Shown here one piece after another: positions 1 to 7,041 of a stretch of DNA of 64,000 nt (its first letter is position 1; each line of letters opens with the position of its first letter). The notes under the pieces were generated by a model, which did no database searches, was not told the DNA's origin, and was given only the letters and a program-made list of their open reading frames with translations. Made by a program: the position numbers and the translations under genes. Source of the stretch: Anaerolineaceae bacterium (GTDB lineage Bacteria; Chloroflexota; Anaerolineae; Aggregatilineales; Phototrophicaceae); the NCBI GenBank assembly GCA_002699585.1, contig PABP01000011.1, positions 1-64,000 of the forward strand, written 5' to 3'.

Positions 1-1135
1 GCTGAGGGGGCGACACTAAGGGCTGTGCAAGCGTAAGAAAGCAAGCCAGCCCTCGCGAAATAAACTCCAGCGACGAATGGGATCACCTTGTGGGCGGCGT
101 TTGGGGGCCAATGTCTGCCCTGCACGAGTCAGGGCCAAACCCCATAAAAGCAACCAGGTATAAGCGACCACCAGAAGGATCCAAAAGCGCTCCATACGTT
201 GTGGGCAGGTGAACTGAGCCTGTTCCAGCTGCCAACCATGCGATTTGAGATCGCGAAACGCTTCTTCAATCCACATGCGTTTGGCATACTCCCAACCTGT
301 GAGCTGGGGATCATTGGTGACCAGGGCCCAACGCTCCTGAGCCTCTTCGCCCCACAAAACGCGCACATGAGCTGGGATGCGCCCCCGATTCTTGAACACG
401 AGGCCGCTGGCTACAAATTGTTCACCGGCCTGTGTCACTTGGTCATAGATCGTCACTTCCTGGCCATCTGTCTGGATAAGCTTACTCTGACGTGTGACAC
501 GAAAGAGAAAGGTCCAATTCAAGTCCATAATACCGCGCATCAGAGCAGGTGACGTCCCAATGGCTCGATCTGCCAGCACGCGTACCGACATGCTTGTGGG
601 TATACCTGCTGCAATGGCTTTTAACAAACTCACAATCACGCCCACTTGTCCTTCACTGGGATAGTCGGCTCGGCTGTTTGCCCGATACACACGCCAAGCG
701 AGTGGAATACAGCGGCCCTCATACGCCACACCCACCACCATCACACCAAAACGCGCTTTCAGTTTAGTCTCATCTACCACCAATACGATTGATTTGAGCT
801 TCAAGGAGCGCACCACGCTCGCCGTCCATTGACTGAAAAAGGTTTGCATATCCCAGCTTGTGGCCACAAAGCGCTGCAAACGTCGCCTTTGACTGGCTGC
901 TTTTCCCGACACACATCCTGCAATCCGACGAATATGGCTACTATGTGACAGGGCGATACCCACACTAAATCGGGTTACATTCGTCTGAAAGTGCCGACTA
1001 AATCCGGTCCATTCCTTGCTCACTTTACCAATCCACTGATATAGTTTTCTTTGGTTCATCTCGCACACCTTTTTTGGTTTCGTCGCCTAAAGTGTGCCTG
1101 ATGAACCTTTTCTTTTCTACTGTCGCCCCCTCAGC
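1..1135 (-). mobile_element. IS4-type insertion sequence
   Basis: A complete or nearly complete insertion sequence. The window opens with GCTGAGGGGGCGACA (1-15), and the exact reverse complement TGTCGCCCCCTCAGC is at 1121-1135, giving 15-bp perfect terminal inverted repeats around one transposase gene. The right end abuts half of a dispersed intergenic repeat (1136-1170), so the element inserted into that repeat. The left target duplication lies outside the window and cannot be checked. Confidence 0.85.
16..1059 (-). CDS. IS4-family DDE transposase
   Basis: Transposase that would mobilise the surrounding element. The 347-residue product shows a DDE catalytic core: the first Asp in VVDETKL (about residue 96), the second in LADRAIG, and the Glu in WIEEAFRDLKSHGW near residue 265, the EAFRDLK form being typical of IS4-like enzymes. 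A hydrophobic stretch rich in Trp and Leu follows the Glu, as in this family. The ATG at 1059 is preferred because AGGTG lies about 6-7 bases upstream; an in-frame GTG 9 bases earlier is also possible. The frame is intact, so the copy may be active. Only the family call is secure; the subgroup was not determined. Confidence 0.88.
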   Translation of the reverse strand: MNQRKLYQWIGKVSKEWTGFSRHFQTNVTRFSVGIALSHSSHIRRIAGCVSGKAASQRRRLQRFVATSWDMQTFFSQWTASVVRSLKLKSIVLVVDETKLKARFGVMVVGVAYEGRCIPLAWRVYRANSRADYPSEGQVGVIVSLLKAIAAGIPTSMSVRVLADRAIGTSPALMRGIMDLNWTFLFRVTRQSKLIQTDGQEVTIYDQVTQAGEQFVASGLVFKNRGRIPAHVRVLWGEEAQERWALVTNDPQLTGWEYAKRMWIEEAFRDLKSHGWQLEQAQFTCPQRMERFWILLVVAYTWLLLWGLALTRAGQTLAPKRRPQGDPIRRWSLFREGWLAFLRLHSP

Positions 1136-1170
1136 TCCTTCGGGGGAAGGACCGAGGATGGGGGTCTTAA
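1136..1170 (-). repeat. Interrupted copy of dispersed intergenic repeat
   Basis: Read on the minus strand this is GACCCCCATCCTCGGTCC followed by TTCCCCCGAAGGAG, nearly identical to the start of the repeat at 39045-39155 and similar to those at 23036-23156 and 30250-30330. The insertion sequence begins exactly where the match stops, so the rest of this copy should lie left of the window. Confidence 0.7.
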
Positions 1171-1257
1171 GCAAATAGCGACCAGCACAGGGCGGTTGGC
1201 GGCGGGCAGTATATTCGGCGCAAGCCCAACGCGGAGATTTTGTAGGCTTAAAAATAG

Positions 1258-1340
1258 TCAACGCAAAGGCGCGCAGGGTGTAAGGCGCAAAGAAAAGAAG
1301 AAATAACACAGAGACTCAGAGGCACAAAGACTCAGAGAGA
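1258..1340 (+). repeat. Purine-rich CAGAGACTCAGAG-type repeat
   Basis: Noncoding stretch made of variants of CGCAAAGGCGCGCAGG, AAGGCGCAAAGAAAAG and CACAGAGACTCAGAGG, repeated as GGCACAAAGACTCAGAGA. It resembles the dispersed CACAGAG-type intergenic repeats seen in many environmental bacterial genomes. It directly precedes the start of the next gene. No other copy is present in this window. Confidence 0.5.
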
Positions 1341-1344
1341 AAAC

Positions 1345-1899
1345 TTGAACCGATATAAATTGACCATCTGGCAAAACCAGTCTTTGGCTCATGCGAAGGC
1401 GCTTGTTCCTGGCAAGCCACCAGAACCCTGGCTCCACTGCTATACAGTTTCGGCTGCGGGTATATTCGCTGGTGGGTGGACTAAGGATGAAAATTTCATC
1501 ATGCTCTCACCAGATGGCTACAGTGAACATGACCCATTAACCGGAGATTGCCTCATTTTTGATCGTGATGTCGATGCAATGTATGACAATCTTGATGCGC
1601 ATGAACGGTATTTCTCCATACCATCACAATCTGAAAAAGTTGACCTCTTCGGCATAAAGTCTAGAGATGGAATTCACGTGATTGACGACTGGGGCTTATC
1701 AGTGATCTATCCTCGGTGGCCAAACGCAACGGTTATTCTGAGAAAAGGATCATCTGACAATTGGGATAATGTGTATGCTCTCGACACCGGCGTTTGCGAT
1801 CCAGGTAATTGGATAAAATGCGGATTCGCACCGTCTGGAAAGTCATTTGTGATACTTGGCCATGCGGGAGCAGAGTTTTTCTCTAGGAATGCTTCCTAG
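1345..1899 (+). CDS. Hypothetical protein, 184 aa
   Basis: Unrecognised soluble protein with no signal peptide, membrane segment or clear motif. It is rich in Trp, Asp and Gly with several short WxN/WxK patterns, suggesting a small beta-rich domain. The start is TTG at 1345, with purine-rich GAGAGAAAA just upstream; the frame stays open further upstream into the repeat, so the true N-terminus may have been lost when the insertion sequence and repeat arrived. Base composition is more AT-rich than most of the window. It stands alone on the plus strand between an insertion sequence and a minus-strand gene, typical of an accessory or remnant gene. Confidence 0.5.
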   Translation: MNRYKLTIWQNQSLAHAKALVPGKPPEPWLHCYTVSAAGIFAGGWTKDENFIMLSPDGYSEHDPLTGDCLIFDRDVDAMYDNLDAHERYFSIPSQSEKVDLFGIKSRDGIHVIDDWGLSVIYPRWPNATVILRKGSSDNWDNVYALDTGVCDPGNWIKCGFAPSGKSFVILGHAGAEFFSRNAS

Positions 1900-1910
1900 G
1901 AAATGTATGT

Positions 1911-1948
1911 ACAACAAAAACACCCTCATATCACTGCGATATGAGGGT
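1911..1948 (-). terminator. Rho-independent terminator of the selenoprotein gene
   Basis: Perfect 11-bp stem ACCCTCATATC (1922-1932) / GATATGAGGGT (1938-1948) with a 5-base loop. Read on the minus strand it is followed by GTTTTTGTT, so it terminates the gene ending at 1971. Confidence 0.8.
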
Positions 1949-1970
1949 ATTCAATGATCGTGAGTGTGCT

Positions 1971-2438
1971 TTAGGCGTTGAGCTTATCTAAAATCTCGAT
2001 CATGTCTTCGGTGGTCGGGATGTCCTGCATGCTTTTGCCAAAATGGGCAAATTGGATCATGCCGTTTTTATCGACCACCGTCTGCGAGGGCATACGCCCC
2101 AGCTTGAGCAGTTTCACCTGCTGCTTGTACATCTTGAGCACCGTATGCTTCGGATCCGGCAGGCCGATATACGGCAGGTCGTTCTCCTGGAAATACTTGG
2201 CGAACTTGTCCGCTGATTCCGGGCCAACGACCACTACTTCGGCATCCCGCTGAGTAAATTGGTCATAATCTTGGCGCAACTGCGCCATATGCGCGCGGCA
2301 GAAAGGTCACATGAAGCCGCGGTTGAAGACCAGTACCACATGCTTTTTACCCTTGAACTGCGAGAGCTGCACCTCGTTCCCCTGATAATCGGTCAGGGTG
2401 AAATCCGGTGCGACTTCGCCTTTTTCGATGTTCGACAT
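1971..2438 (-). CDS. Peroxiredoxin-like selenoprotein (in-frame UGA = Sec44)
   Basis: Thioredoxin-fold peroxiredoxin-like protein (AhpC/TSA family), predicted to reduce peroxides or act as a thiol oxidoreductase in the cytoplasm. An in-frame TGA (plus positions 2307-2309) separates two segments that join in the same frame into one normal-length protein of 155 residues. The junction reads NRGFM-U-PFCRAHMAQL; as I recall the Cys-containing homologues read RGFWCPFC, so the UGA falls on the peroxidatic Cys and leaves a U-x-x-C pair (Sec44, Cys47). The segment after the UGA keeps full family character (VVVVGPE, GRMPSQTVVDKNG). A SECIS-like hairpin lies at the expected distance downstream. The ATG at 2438 is chosen because AAGGA precedes it; upstream in-frame starts lack a ribosome site. 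Alternatives are a nonsense mutation or a base-call error. Confidence 0.82.
2272..2287 (-). promoter_or_regulatory. Candidate bacterial SECIS hairpin
   Basis: In the mRNA, UGGCGC-AGUU-GCGCCA forms a perfect 6-bp stem with a 4-base loop. The loop begins about 26 bases after the UGA and carries G at its second position. This fits what is known of bacterial SECIS elements: a short apical hairpin roughly 16-37 bases downstream with G among the first two loop bases. Confidence 0.7.
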
Positions 2439-2556
2439 CGCTGCATTGTCCTTCATAAATTGCAAGGTTGATACTGGGTCGTAGTTTAGTGCGACTGCCT
2501 TAGGCCAATGTGAGTATTTGCTCAGTTTTTCACAAATATGCACTCAGATACGGGGA

Positions 2557-2590
2557 ATAAAAAAGCGGCCAGCACAAGGCTGACCGCTGA
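2557..2590 (-). terminator. Terminator of the isomerase/oxidoreductase operon
   Basis: Read on the minus strand, AGCGGTCAGC-CTTGT-GCTGGCCGCT forms a 10-bp stem (one U-G pair) followed directly by TTTTTTA. It lies just past the stop of the oxidoreductase gene. Three tandem copies of CAAATAG occur between the stop codon and the hairpin. Confidence 0.85.
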
Positions 2591-2614
2591 AAGCTAATAG
2601 CTATTTGCTATTTG

Positions 2615-3700
2615 CTATTTGTTGATTGGCAGCACTGCCGGACGTTCCAACTGGGTCTGGATGTCGATGAATTTGCCGGATTCCGACGATTCATCGAAGG
2701 CCAGCATGACTTCCAGCACGTGGTTGGCCAGGTCACCACTGGCACGGTGCGGGCGGTCTTCGCGTATTCCCAGGGCCATATCAGCCACGCCGATGCCGCG
2801 CCCGACATCATCACGATGCGTCAGGGGCATATCGACCCATTCGCGCTTATCGGGCGTCCACAATTGGACCTCACCACCAAAGGTATTGGGGTCAGGAATG
2901 CTGAGGCTGCCTTCCGTGCCGTGTACTTCGATACGCGGGACGTGATGGGCGTAAATATCGAAGCTCATGACAGCCGTGCCAATGGCACCATTGGCGAAGC
3001 GCAAGCTGCCACTGTAGTGCGTGTTGACGTTAATCGGGATGTCCTGGCCAGCGATGGACTCATGGCCAGCGGTGCGCTTCTGGACGCCTGCACCGCTCAT
3101 ACCCGCTACCTGCTCAATCGGGCCGACCAGAGCGACCAGCGCCGTCATATAGTAGGGTCCCATATCGAGCATGGGGCCACCACCGGGCAAATAGTAGAAG
3201 AAGGGGTTCGGGTGCCAGGGTTCCGGCCCGTGGCTGAGCATGAAGGCGGTCGCCGCAATTGGCGTGCCAATAGCCCCATCATCAATCAGCTTGATAGCCG
3301 TCTGGATGCCACCACCCAGGAAGGTATCCGGCGCACAGCCGACGCGCACACCAGCTTCTTTGGCAGCAGCAATGACTTTTGCGCCATCTTCTTTGTTGAT
3401 CGCCAGCGGTTTTTCCATATAGACATGCTTACCCGCCGCAATCGCCGTCAGGCTGACCTCAGCATGGGCCGCCGGGATCGTCAGGTTGAGCACGATGTCG
3501 ATGTCGGGTGAGATGAGCAGTTCTTCAACGGTCATGGCTTTGAGGCCATTTTCATCGGCGAAAGCCTGGGCACGCTGCATATCCAAGTCAGCGCAGGCAG
3601 TAGCCTTCACCGCTTCCGGGAACTGGGCCAGCCCCCGAATGTATTGTGGGGCGATGTTGCCAACGCCAATGAACCCAACGTTATAAATTTTGTCTGTCAC
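2615..3700 (-). CDS. Gfo/Idh/MocA-family NAD(P)-dependent oxidoreductase
   Basis: Cytoplasmic sugar or polyol dehydrogenase of the Gfo/Idh/MocA family, 361 residues, the usual length. The N-terminus has a Rossmann fold with VGFIGVGNIA (GxGxxA), and residues near 95 carry the family signature GKHVYMEKPLA, whose Lys normally takes part in catalysis. The C-terminal half matches the GFO_IDH_MocA substrate domain (GGGPMLDMGPYY, GTEGSLSIPDPN). The start is GTG at 3700 in a GTGA overlap with the stop of the upstream isomerase gene, so the two are translationally coupled and probably act on the same sugar or inositol-like substrate. The substrate cannot be read from sequence. Confidence 0.87.
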   Translation of the reverse strand: MTDKIYNVGFIGVGNIAPQYIRGLAQFPEAVKATACADLDMQRAQAFADENGLKAMTVEELLISPDIDIVLNLTIPAAHAEVSLTAIAAGKHVYMEKPLAINKEDGAKVIAAAKEAGVRVGCAPDTFLGGGIQTAIKLIDDGAIGTPIAATAFMLSHGPEPWHPNPFFYYLPGGGPMLDMGPYYMTALVALVGPIEQVAGMSGAGVQKRTAGHESIAGQDIPINVNTHYSGSLRFANGAIGTAVMSFDIYAHHVPRIEVHGTEGSLSIPDPNTFGGEVQLWTPDKREWVDMPLTHRDDVGRGIGVADMALGIREDRPHRASGDLANHVLEVMLAFDESSESGKFIDIQTQLERPAVLPINK

Positions 3701-4464
3701 GATACGAATCCTTCTGATTTAAGATAAGCCCAACTTTTACTGACTGCTTCCATCATATCGGTGGCGCAGTGGTCCAGTTCTACGAAGATGCCTTTGGCAT
3801 TGTTGGCCAAACTGGCGCGGACGATGCCGGGAACGTCCATGTTGCCCTCACCGAAAGCGACCATATGCGCATTGCGATCAGAGGGGTCGGCGGGGCCATC
3901 TTTGATATGAATATAGGGCACACGCGCCCCCAACTTGCCGATCAGCTCAACCGGGTCCAGGCCACCGACCTGCACCCAATAGGTATCCAGCTCGAACAGC
4001 ACCGAGGGGTTGGTTTCTTCAACGACGACCTCGTAGCCTGTCTTGTCGCCATCGACCTTGGTGAATTCAAACTCGTGGTTGTGATAGCCGAAGCTCATGC
4101 CGTTATCGGCAGCGACTTTCTGGCCTTCATTGAGCTGGGCAGCAAAGGCCTTGGCAGCCTCAACTGTGGCGAAGTTCTCTGCGGGAACCCAGGGAATGAT
4201 ATAAGCTTCGACGCCAAAGGCTTTGGCTGTCGCCAAGCCTGCTTCAGCATCATCGCCTACAAGCATGGGCAAATGCCCGGTCGATACCGTAAAGCCCATG
4301 TCTTTCATCATGGCCGCAGCTTCTTCTGGCGGCAGGGGCATCCCCCGGAAAACTTCAAGGTGGCGGATGCCGAGATCATGCAGACGTTGCAGCGTACCTT
4401 TGAAGTCCTCTGCCAGGGCTTCTCGAACTGTGTAGATTTGTAAGCCGTAAAGGGGTTCTGTCAT
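3697..4464 (-). CDS. Sugar phosphate isomerase/epimerase (TIM barrel)
   Basis: Xylose-isomerase-like TIM-barrel protein (AP endonuclease family 2 fold), 255 residues. Family features include YGLQIYTVREAL at the N-terminus, the metal-site stretches YHNHEFEF and LFELDTYWVQVGG, and YIHIKDGP near residue 195, which supply the Glu, Asp and His ligands. It probably isomerises or epimerises a sugar or inosose. It is the first gene of a two-gene unit with the oxidoreductase at 2615-3700, a very common pairing in carbohydrate catabolism. The start is ATG with only a weak GGA upstream. The exact substrate is unknown. Confidence 0.82.
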   Translation of the reverse strand: MTEPLYGLQIYTVREALAEDFKGTLQRLHDLGIRHLEVFRGMPLPPEEAAAMMKDMGFTVSTGHLPMLVGDDAEAGLATAKAFGVEAYIIPWVPAENFATVEAAKAFAAQLNEGQKVAADNGMSFGYHNHEFEFTKVDGDKTGYEVVVEETNPSVLFELDTYWVQVGGLDPVELIGKLGARVPYIHIKDGPADPSDRNAHMVAFGEGNMDVPGIVRASLANNAKGIFVELDHCATDMMEAVSKSWAYLKSEGFVS

Positions 4465-4621
4465 GGAAGAAAATCCTATCTGATAAGGTTATAGCCAAGA
4501 ATAAATGCATTACTCAACAGGGCTAATAAAGGCTGTCCTGCTATTCATTACGGAACGCCCCTAGTGTGAACCGAACCGGGGCTATTTGCAATACTGCCAG
4601 GGGGAAATAGGTCTTAATGCC

Positions 4622-5632
4622 CTACAGCAGCGGATAATCGAGGAACATGGTTTCCAGGGCTAGGCGCACGTTGGCATTGGTGTTGAGCGTGCGCTGGAGC
4701 AGTTCACGGGTGGCCAGCAGCGCCTTGAGGGCGTCTTCCGGCAGCATGCGCACCACAACCTGTTCGAGTTCAGCGCGGCGGTCGCTGTTACAGGGTTTTA
4801 CCGGGCTATTCTCGGTCAGCAGCAGCAGATCGCGCCAGTAAGTCTGCCAGGTTTCCAATATATAGCGCACTGAGGGCTTAGGCAGCTTGGCCAGCTCATC
4901 AGCGATAGCGAACTTGGCGGCTCGATTGCCGGAAATGGCCTGATACAACATATCGAGCATCTGGTCACGGTCAGCCAGGATGGACTCATCTTGCAGAGCT
5001 TGCAGCGCCCAACCAATGCGACCATTGCTCAATCGGGCGATCAGATCAGCTCGCTCGGCTTCCGCGCCATGCAGGGTCAACACCTCGCGCACGACATCCC
5101 CCGGCGCTGGGCGTAGACGCAGAATCTGGCAGCGGCTGGTGATGGTCGTCATGATGTGCTCGGTGGATTGCGCCAGTAGCAGGATGACCGCATGCGGCGG
5201 CGGTTCTTCCAGCGTCTTGAGCAGGGCGTCCTGGGCCTGGGGCCGCGCGTTGTCGAAATCCTCAAAGATGGCGATGCGGTAGCGCGACGAAAACGGTTTT
5301 AGGGCGATCATGCGCATAACATCGCGGATAGCATCAATACGAAGCGCACCCGTTTTGTCATCGGTATGGCTGTAGAGCATGTCAGGATGGTTGCCGCTGA
5401 TGACGCGCTTGCACGACGCGCACTGCATACACGGGCGCGCCGCCTCGTCCTCATGCTCGCACATGAGCGTCATGGCATAGGCATGGGCCAAATGCGTCTT
5501 GCCGATGTTCTGTGGGCCTAGCAGCAGATAGGCGTGGCGTGTGCGACGGTGGGCCATGCTCTTACGCAGGAAGTCCACCGCCCAATCGTGCCCATATACC
5601 GGCCAGTGAGAGGGTGCGAGGTCTGTGGTCAT
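4622..5632 (-). CDS. holB: DNA polymerase III subunit delta-prime (clamp loader)
   Basis: AAA+ ATPase subunit of the replicative clamp loader. The 336-residue product has a P-loop (LLLGPQNIGKTHLA), a zinc module with four Cys (MCEHEDEAARPCMQCASCKR), a sensor-1-like DALLKTLEEPPPHAV stretch and the SRC motif (TITSRCQILRL). The C-terminal region is helical, as in HolB/DnaX proteins. The ATG at 5632 is used rather than the TTG 33 bases upstream, because a TATAAT box ends 6 bases before this ATG, consistent with a leaderless mRNA. It lies 49 bases downstream of the DUF5677 gene. DnaX itself is not ruled out, but the length and weak P-loop context favour delta-prime. Confidence 0.82.
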   Translation of the reverse strand: MTTDLAPSHWPVYGHDWAVDFLRKSMAHRRTRHAYLLLGPQNIGKTHLAHAYAMTLMCEHEDEAARPCMQCASCKRVISGNHPDMLYSHTDDKTGALRIDAIRDVMRMIALKPFSSRYRIAIFEDFDNARPQAQDALLKTLEEPPPHAVILLLAQSTEHIMTTITSRCQILRLRPAPGDVVREVLTLHGAEAERADLIARLSNGRIGWALQALQDESILADRDQMLDMLYQAISGNRAAKFAIADELAKLPKPSVRYILETWQTYWRDLLLLTENSPVKPCNSDRRAELEQVVVRMLPEDALKALLATRELLQRTLNTNANVRLALETMFLDYPLL

Positions 5633-5638
5633 AGGGCT

Positions 5639-5644
5639 ATTATA
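5639..5644 (-). promoter_or_regulatory. -10 box TATAAT, leaderless holB
   Basis: Consensus TATAAT on the minus strand with 6 bases between it and the ATG at 5632, which puts the predicted transcription start at the start codon. The -35 match is poor (TTGCCC at 15 bases). Confidence 0.5.
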
Positions 5645-5681
5645 GAGGGGGATAAGGTTGGGCAACAGTGTCTTGAGCTAA

Positions 5682-6971
5682 TCATTCAAATTTATCTCTG
5701 TCTTCACTCAGGTCATTTTGCTGGAGCTTTTCATCCATTCGTTGCTCACAATTGTTGAAAGCTTTGTATACTTCATCAGAAAGTTCTTTTATTACTCTGA
5801 TATAAGAATTACTTGACAAACTAGGTGCATAGCCAAGTAACAAAAGACTAATATGGAAAATAGACTGTGCAGCATTTCGGCCCGGCACACCTAACCCATA
5901 AATACTAGGCCCATCAACTAAAATATCATGCTCAGAGTGTTCACGTCCAAATGATTCATAGCTTGCAATTGAACCACCGTGAACAAAATTGCTAGCAATT
6001 TTGTAGTTTGGTCTAAACCGCTCTAGATTACAGAGCTTTTCTATATTCGCAAAAGAAGGTTTTTTTAGTTCGTCAGTAGCAGCCCAACCATAACTCCTTC
6101 CAAATGCTTTTCCATACTTTTCTTCTAACTCCTTCTTTTTTTTCGTATATTGCTCAAAAGCTTCCTCTAAATCTTTGATGTCAGAAGGATGCCAAGAAGT
6201 CTTGTTTGAGTATTCTTGGTATCTCCTTAATTCTTCATACTTATCAATATGTTGGTATTCCAAGTATCGTTCTGCAACTTCATTTCCTCTATCACTGATA
6301 AAATGCGCAATGATGCAGACTTCATAAAGAGTACGCCACCTAGCAACTGCACCATCTGCGAAACCATTTGATAAGAGAGAATGAATCTCAAAACCTATTT
6401 GACAAGCTCGAGCATGGAGGCGGGTCAGCACCTCAAAAAGTGCTTCATCGTTGTTTTCACTTTTGGCAACATGTTCATCTATATACATAGTCCCAAACCT
6501 TAAACCAGTTTGTAAAAACAGGTACAAACAATCTAAAGCTTCAGACCAAACTTCCTTCAAAAATTCGCTAAATTTTTCATGTGCAGCATGATCTTGAGTA
6601 ACCAACTCTTCATTTTGTCGAATACTCGCTAACCACTTATCTACAAGCCAATCAACTGATTCTTGGTACAAAATTGTAGCTTCATTGTTGATGAAGTTCT
6701 CAAAGTCTTCCTCTGTGAATTCAGGTATTTCTGGTTCGCAGTCTACCTCAGAATCAATTTTTAAATCGATTATAAGCTTATTGGCACCTGTTTTCTCTTG
6801 GACTTCTAGGGCCTTAAGAACCTGCTCGTATACATATTCCATGTTCTCCTCAGTTAGACTCAGATCGCAAGTTGATTCGATGCTCTGAACAATCAAACTC
6901 GACAGAATAGTTGATTTAGTTAACCGTTTTTTGAGTTGGTCGCTAAACAGTTCATCGAAAGTCTTTTTCAT
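5682..6971 (-). CDS. DUF5677-like protein of unknown function
   Basis: Soluble, mainly helical protein of 429 residues. The central part (GFADGAVARWRTLYEVCIIAHFI, then a long charged coiled-coil-like stretch and NFVHGGS) resembles the DUF5677 family, whose role is unknown; members are scattered and often found among mobile or defence genes. Composition stands out: the gene is clearly AT-rich with many AAA/TTT codons, in contrast to neighbours on both sides, which suggests recent horizontal transfer. The ATG at 6971 has AAAGGA at 7-8 bases upstream; an earlier in-frame start lacks one. There are no membrane segments or enzyme motifs. Confidence 0.6.
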   Translation of the reverse strand: MKKTFDELFSDQLKKRLTKSTILSSLIVQSIESTCDLSLTEENMEYVYEQVLKALEVQEKTGANKLIIDLKIDSEVDCEPEIPEFTEEDFENFINNEATILYQESVDWLVDKWLASIRQNEELVTQDHAAHEKFSEFLKEVWSEALDCLYLFLQTGLRFGTMYIDEHVAKSENNDEALFEVLTRLHARACQIGFEIHSLLSNGFADGAVARWRTLYEVCIIAHFISDRGNEVAERYLEYQHIDKYEELRRYQEYSNKTSWHPSDIKDLEEAFEQYTKKKKELEEKYGKAFGRSYGWAATDELKKPSFANIEKLCNLERFRPNYKIASNFVHGGSIASYESFGREHSEHDILVDGPSIYGLGVPGRNAAQSIFHISLLLLGYAPSLSSNSYIRVIKELSDEVYKAFNNCEQRMDEKLQQNDLSEDRDKFE

Positions 6972-7041
6972 GACTAATCCTTTTCTGAGAGCAAGTAGGG
7001 ACAAAATTTACCCTTAAAATTATGTAGCTAGCAGAAGTGGC

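Noticed and set aside
1345-1899. Passenger gene of the insertion sequence
   Set aside because: It lies outside the terminal inverted repeats and beyond two repeats.
2307-2543. Separate 78-aa gene upstream of a 105-aa gene
   Set aside because: The two frames are the same frame split by the selenocysteine UGA; their joined product is a normal peroxiredoxin-like protein.
4560-4600. Terminator after holB (GCCCC ... GGGGC)
   Set aside because: The stem is only 5 bp with a loop of 15 bases or more and no T-run; too weak to list.
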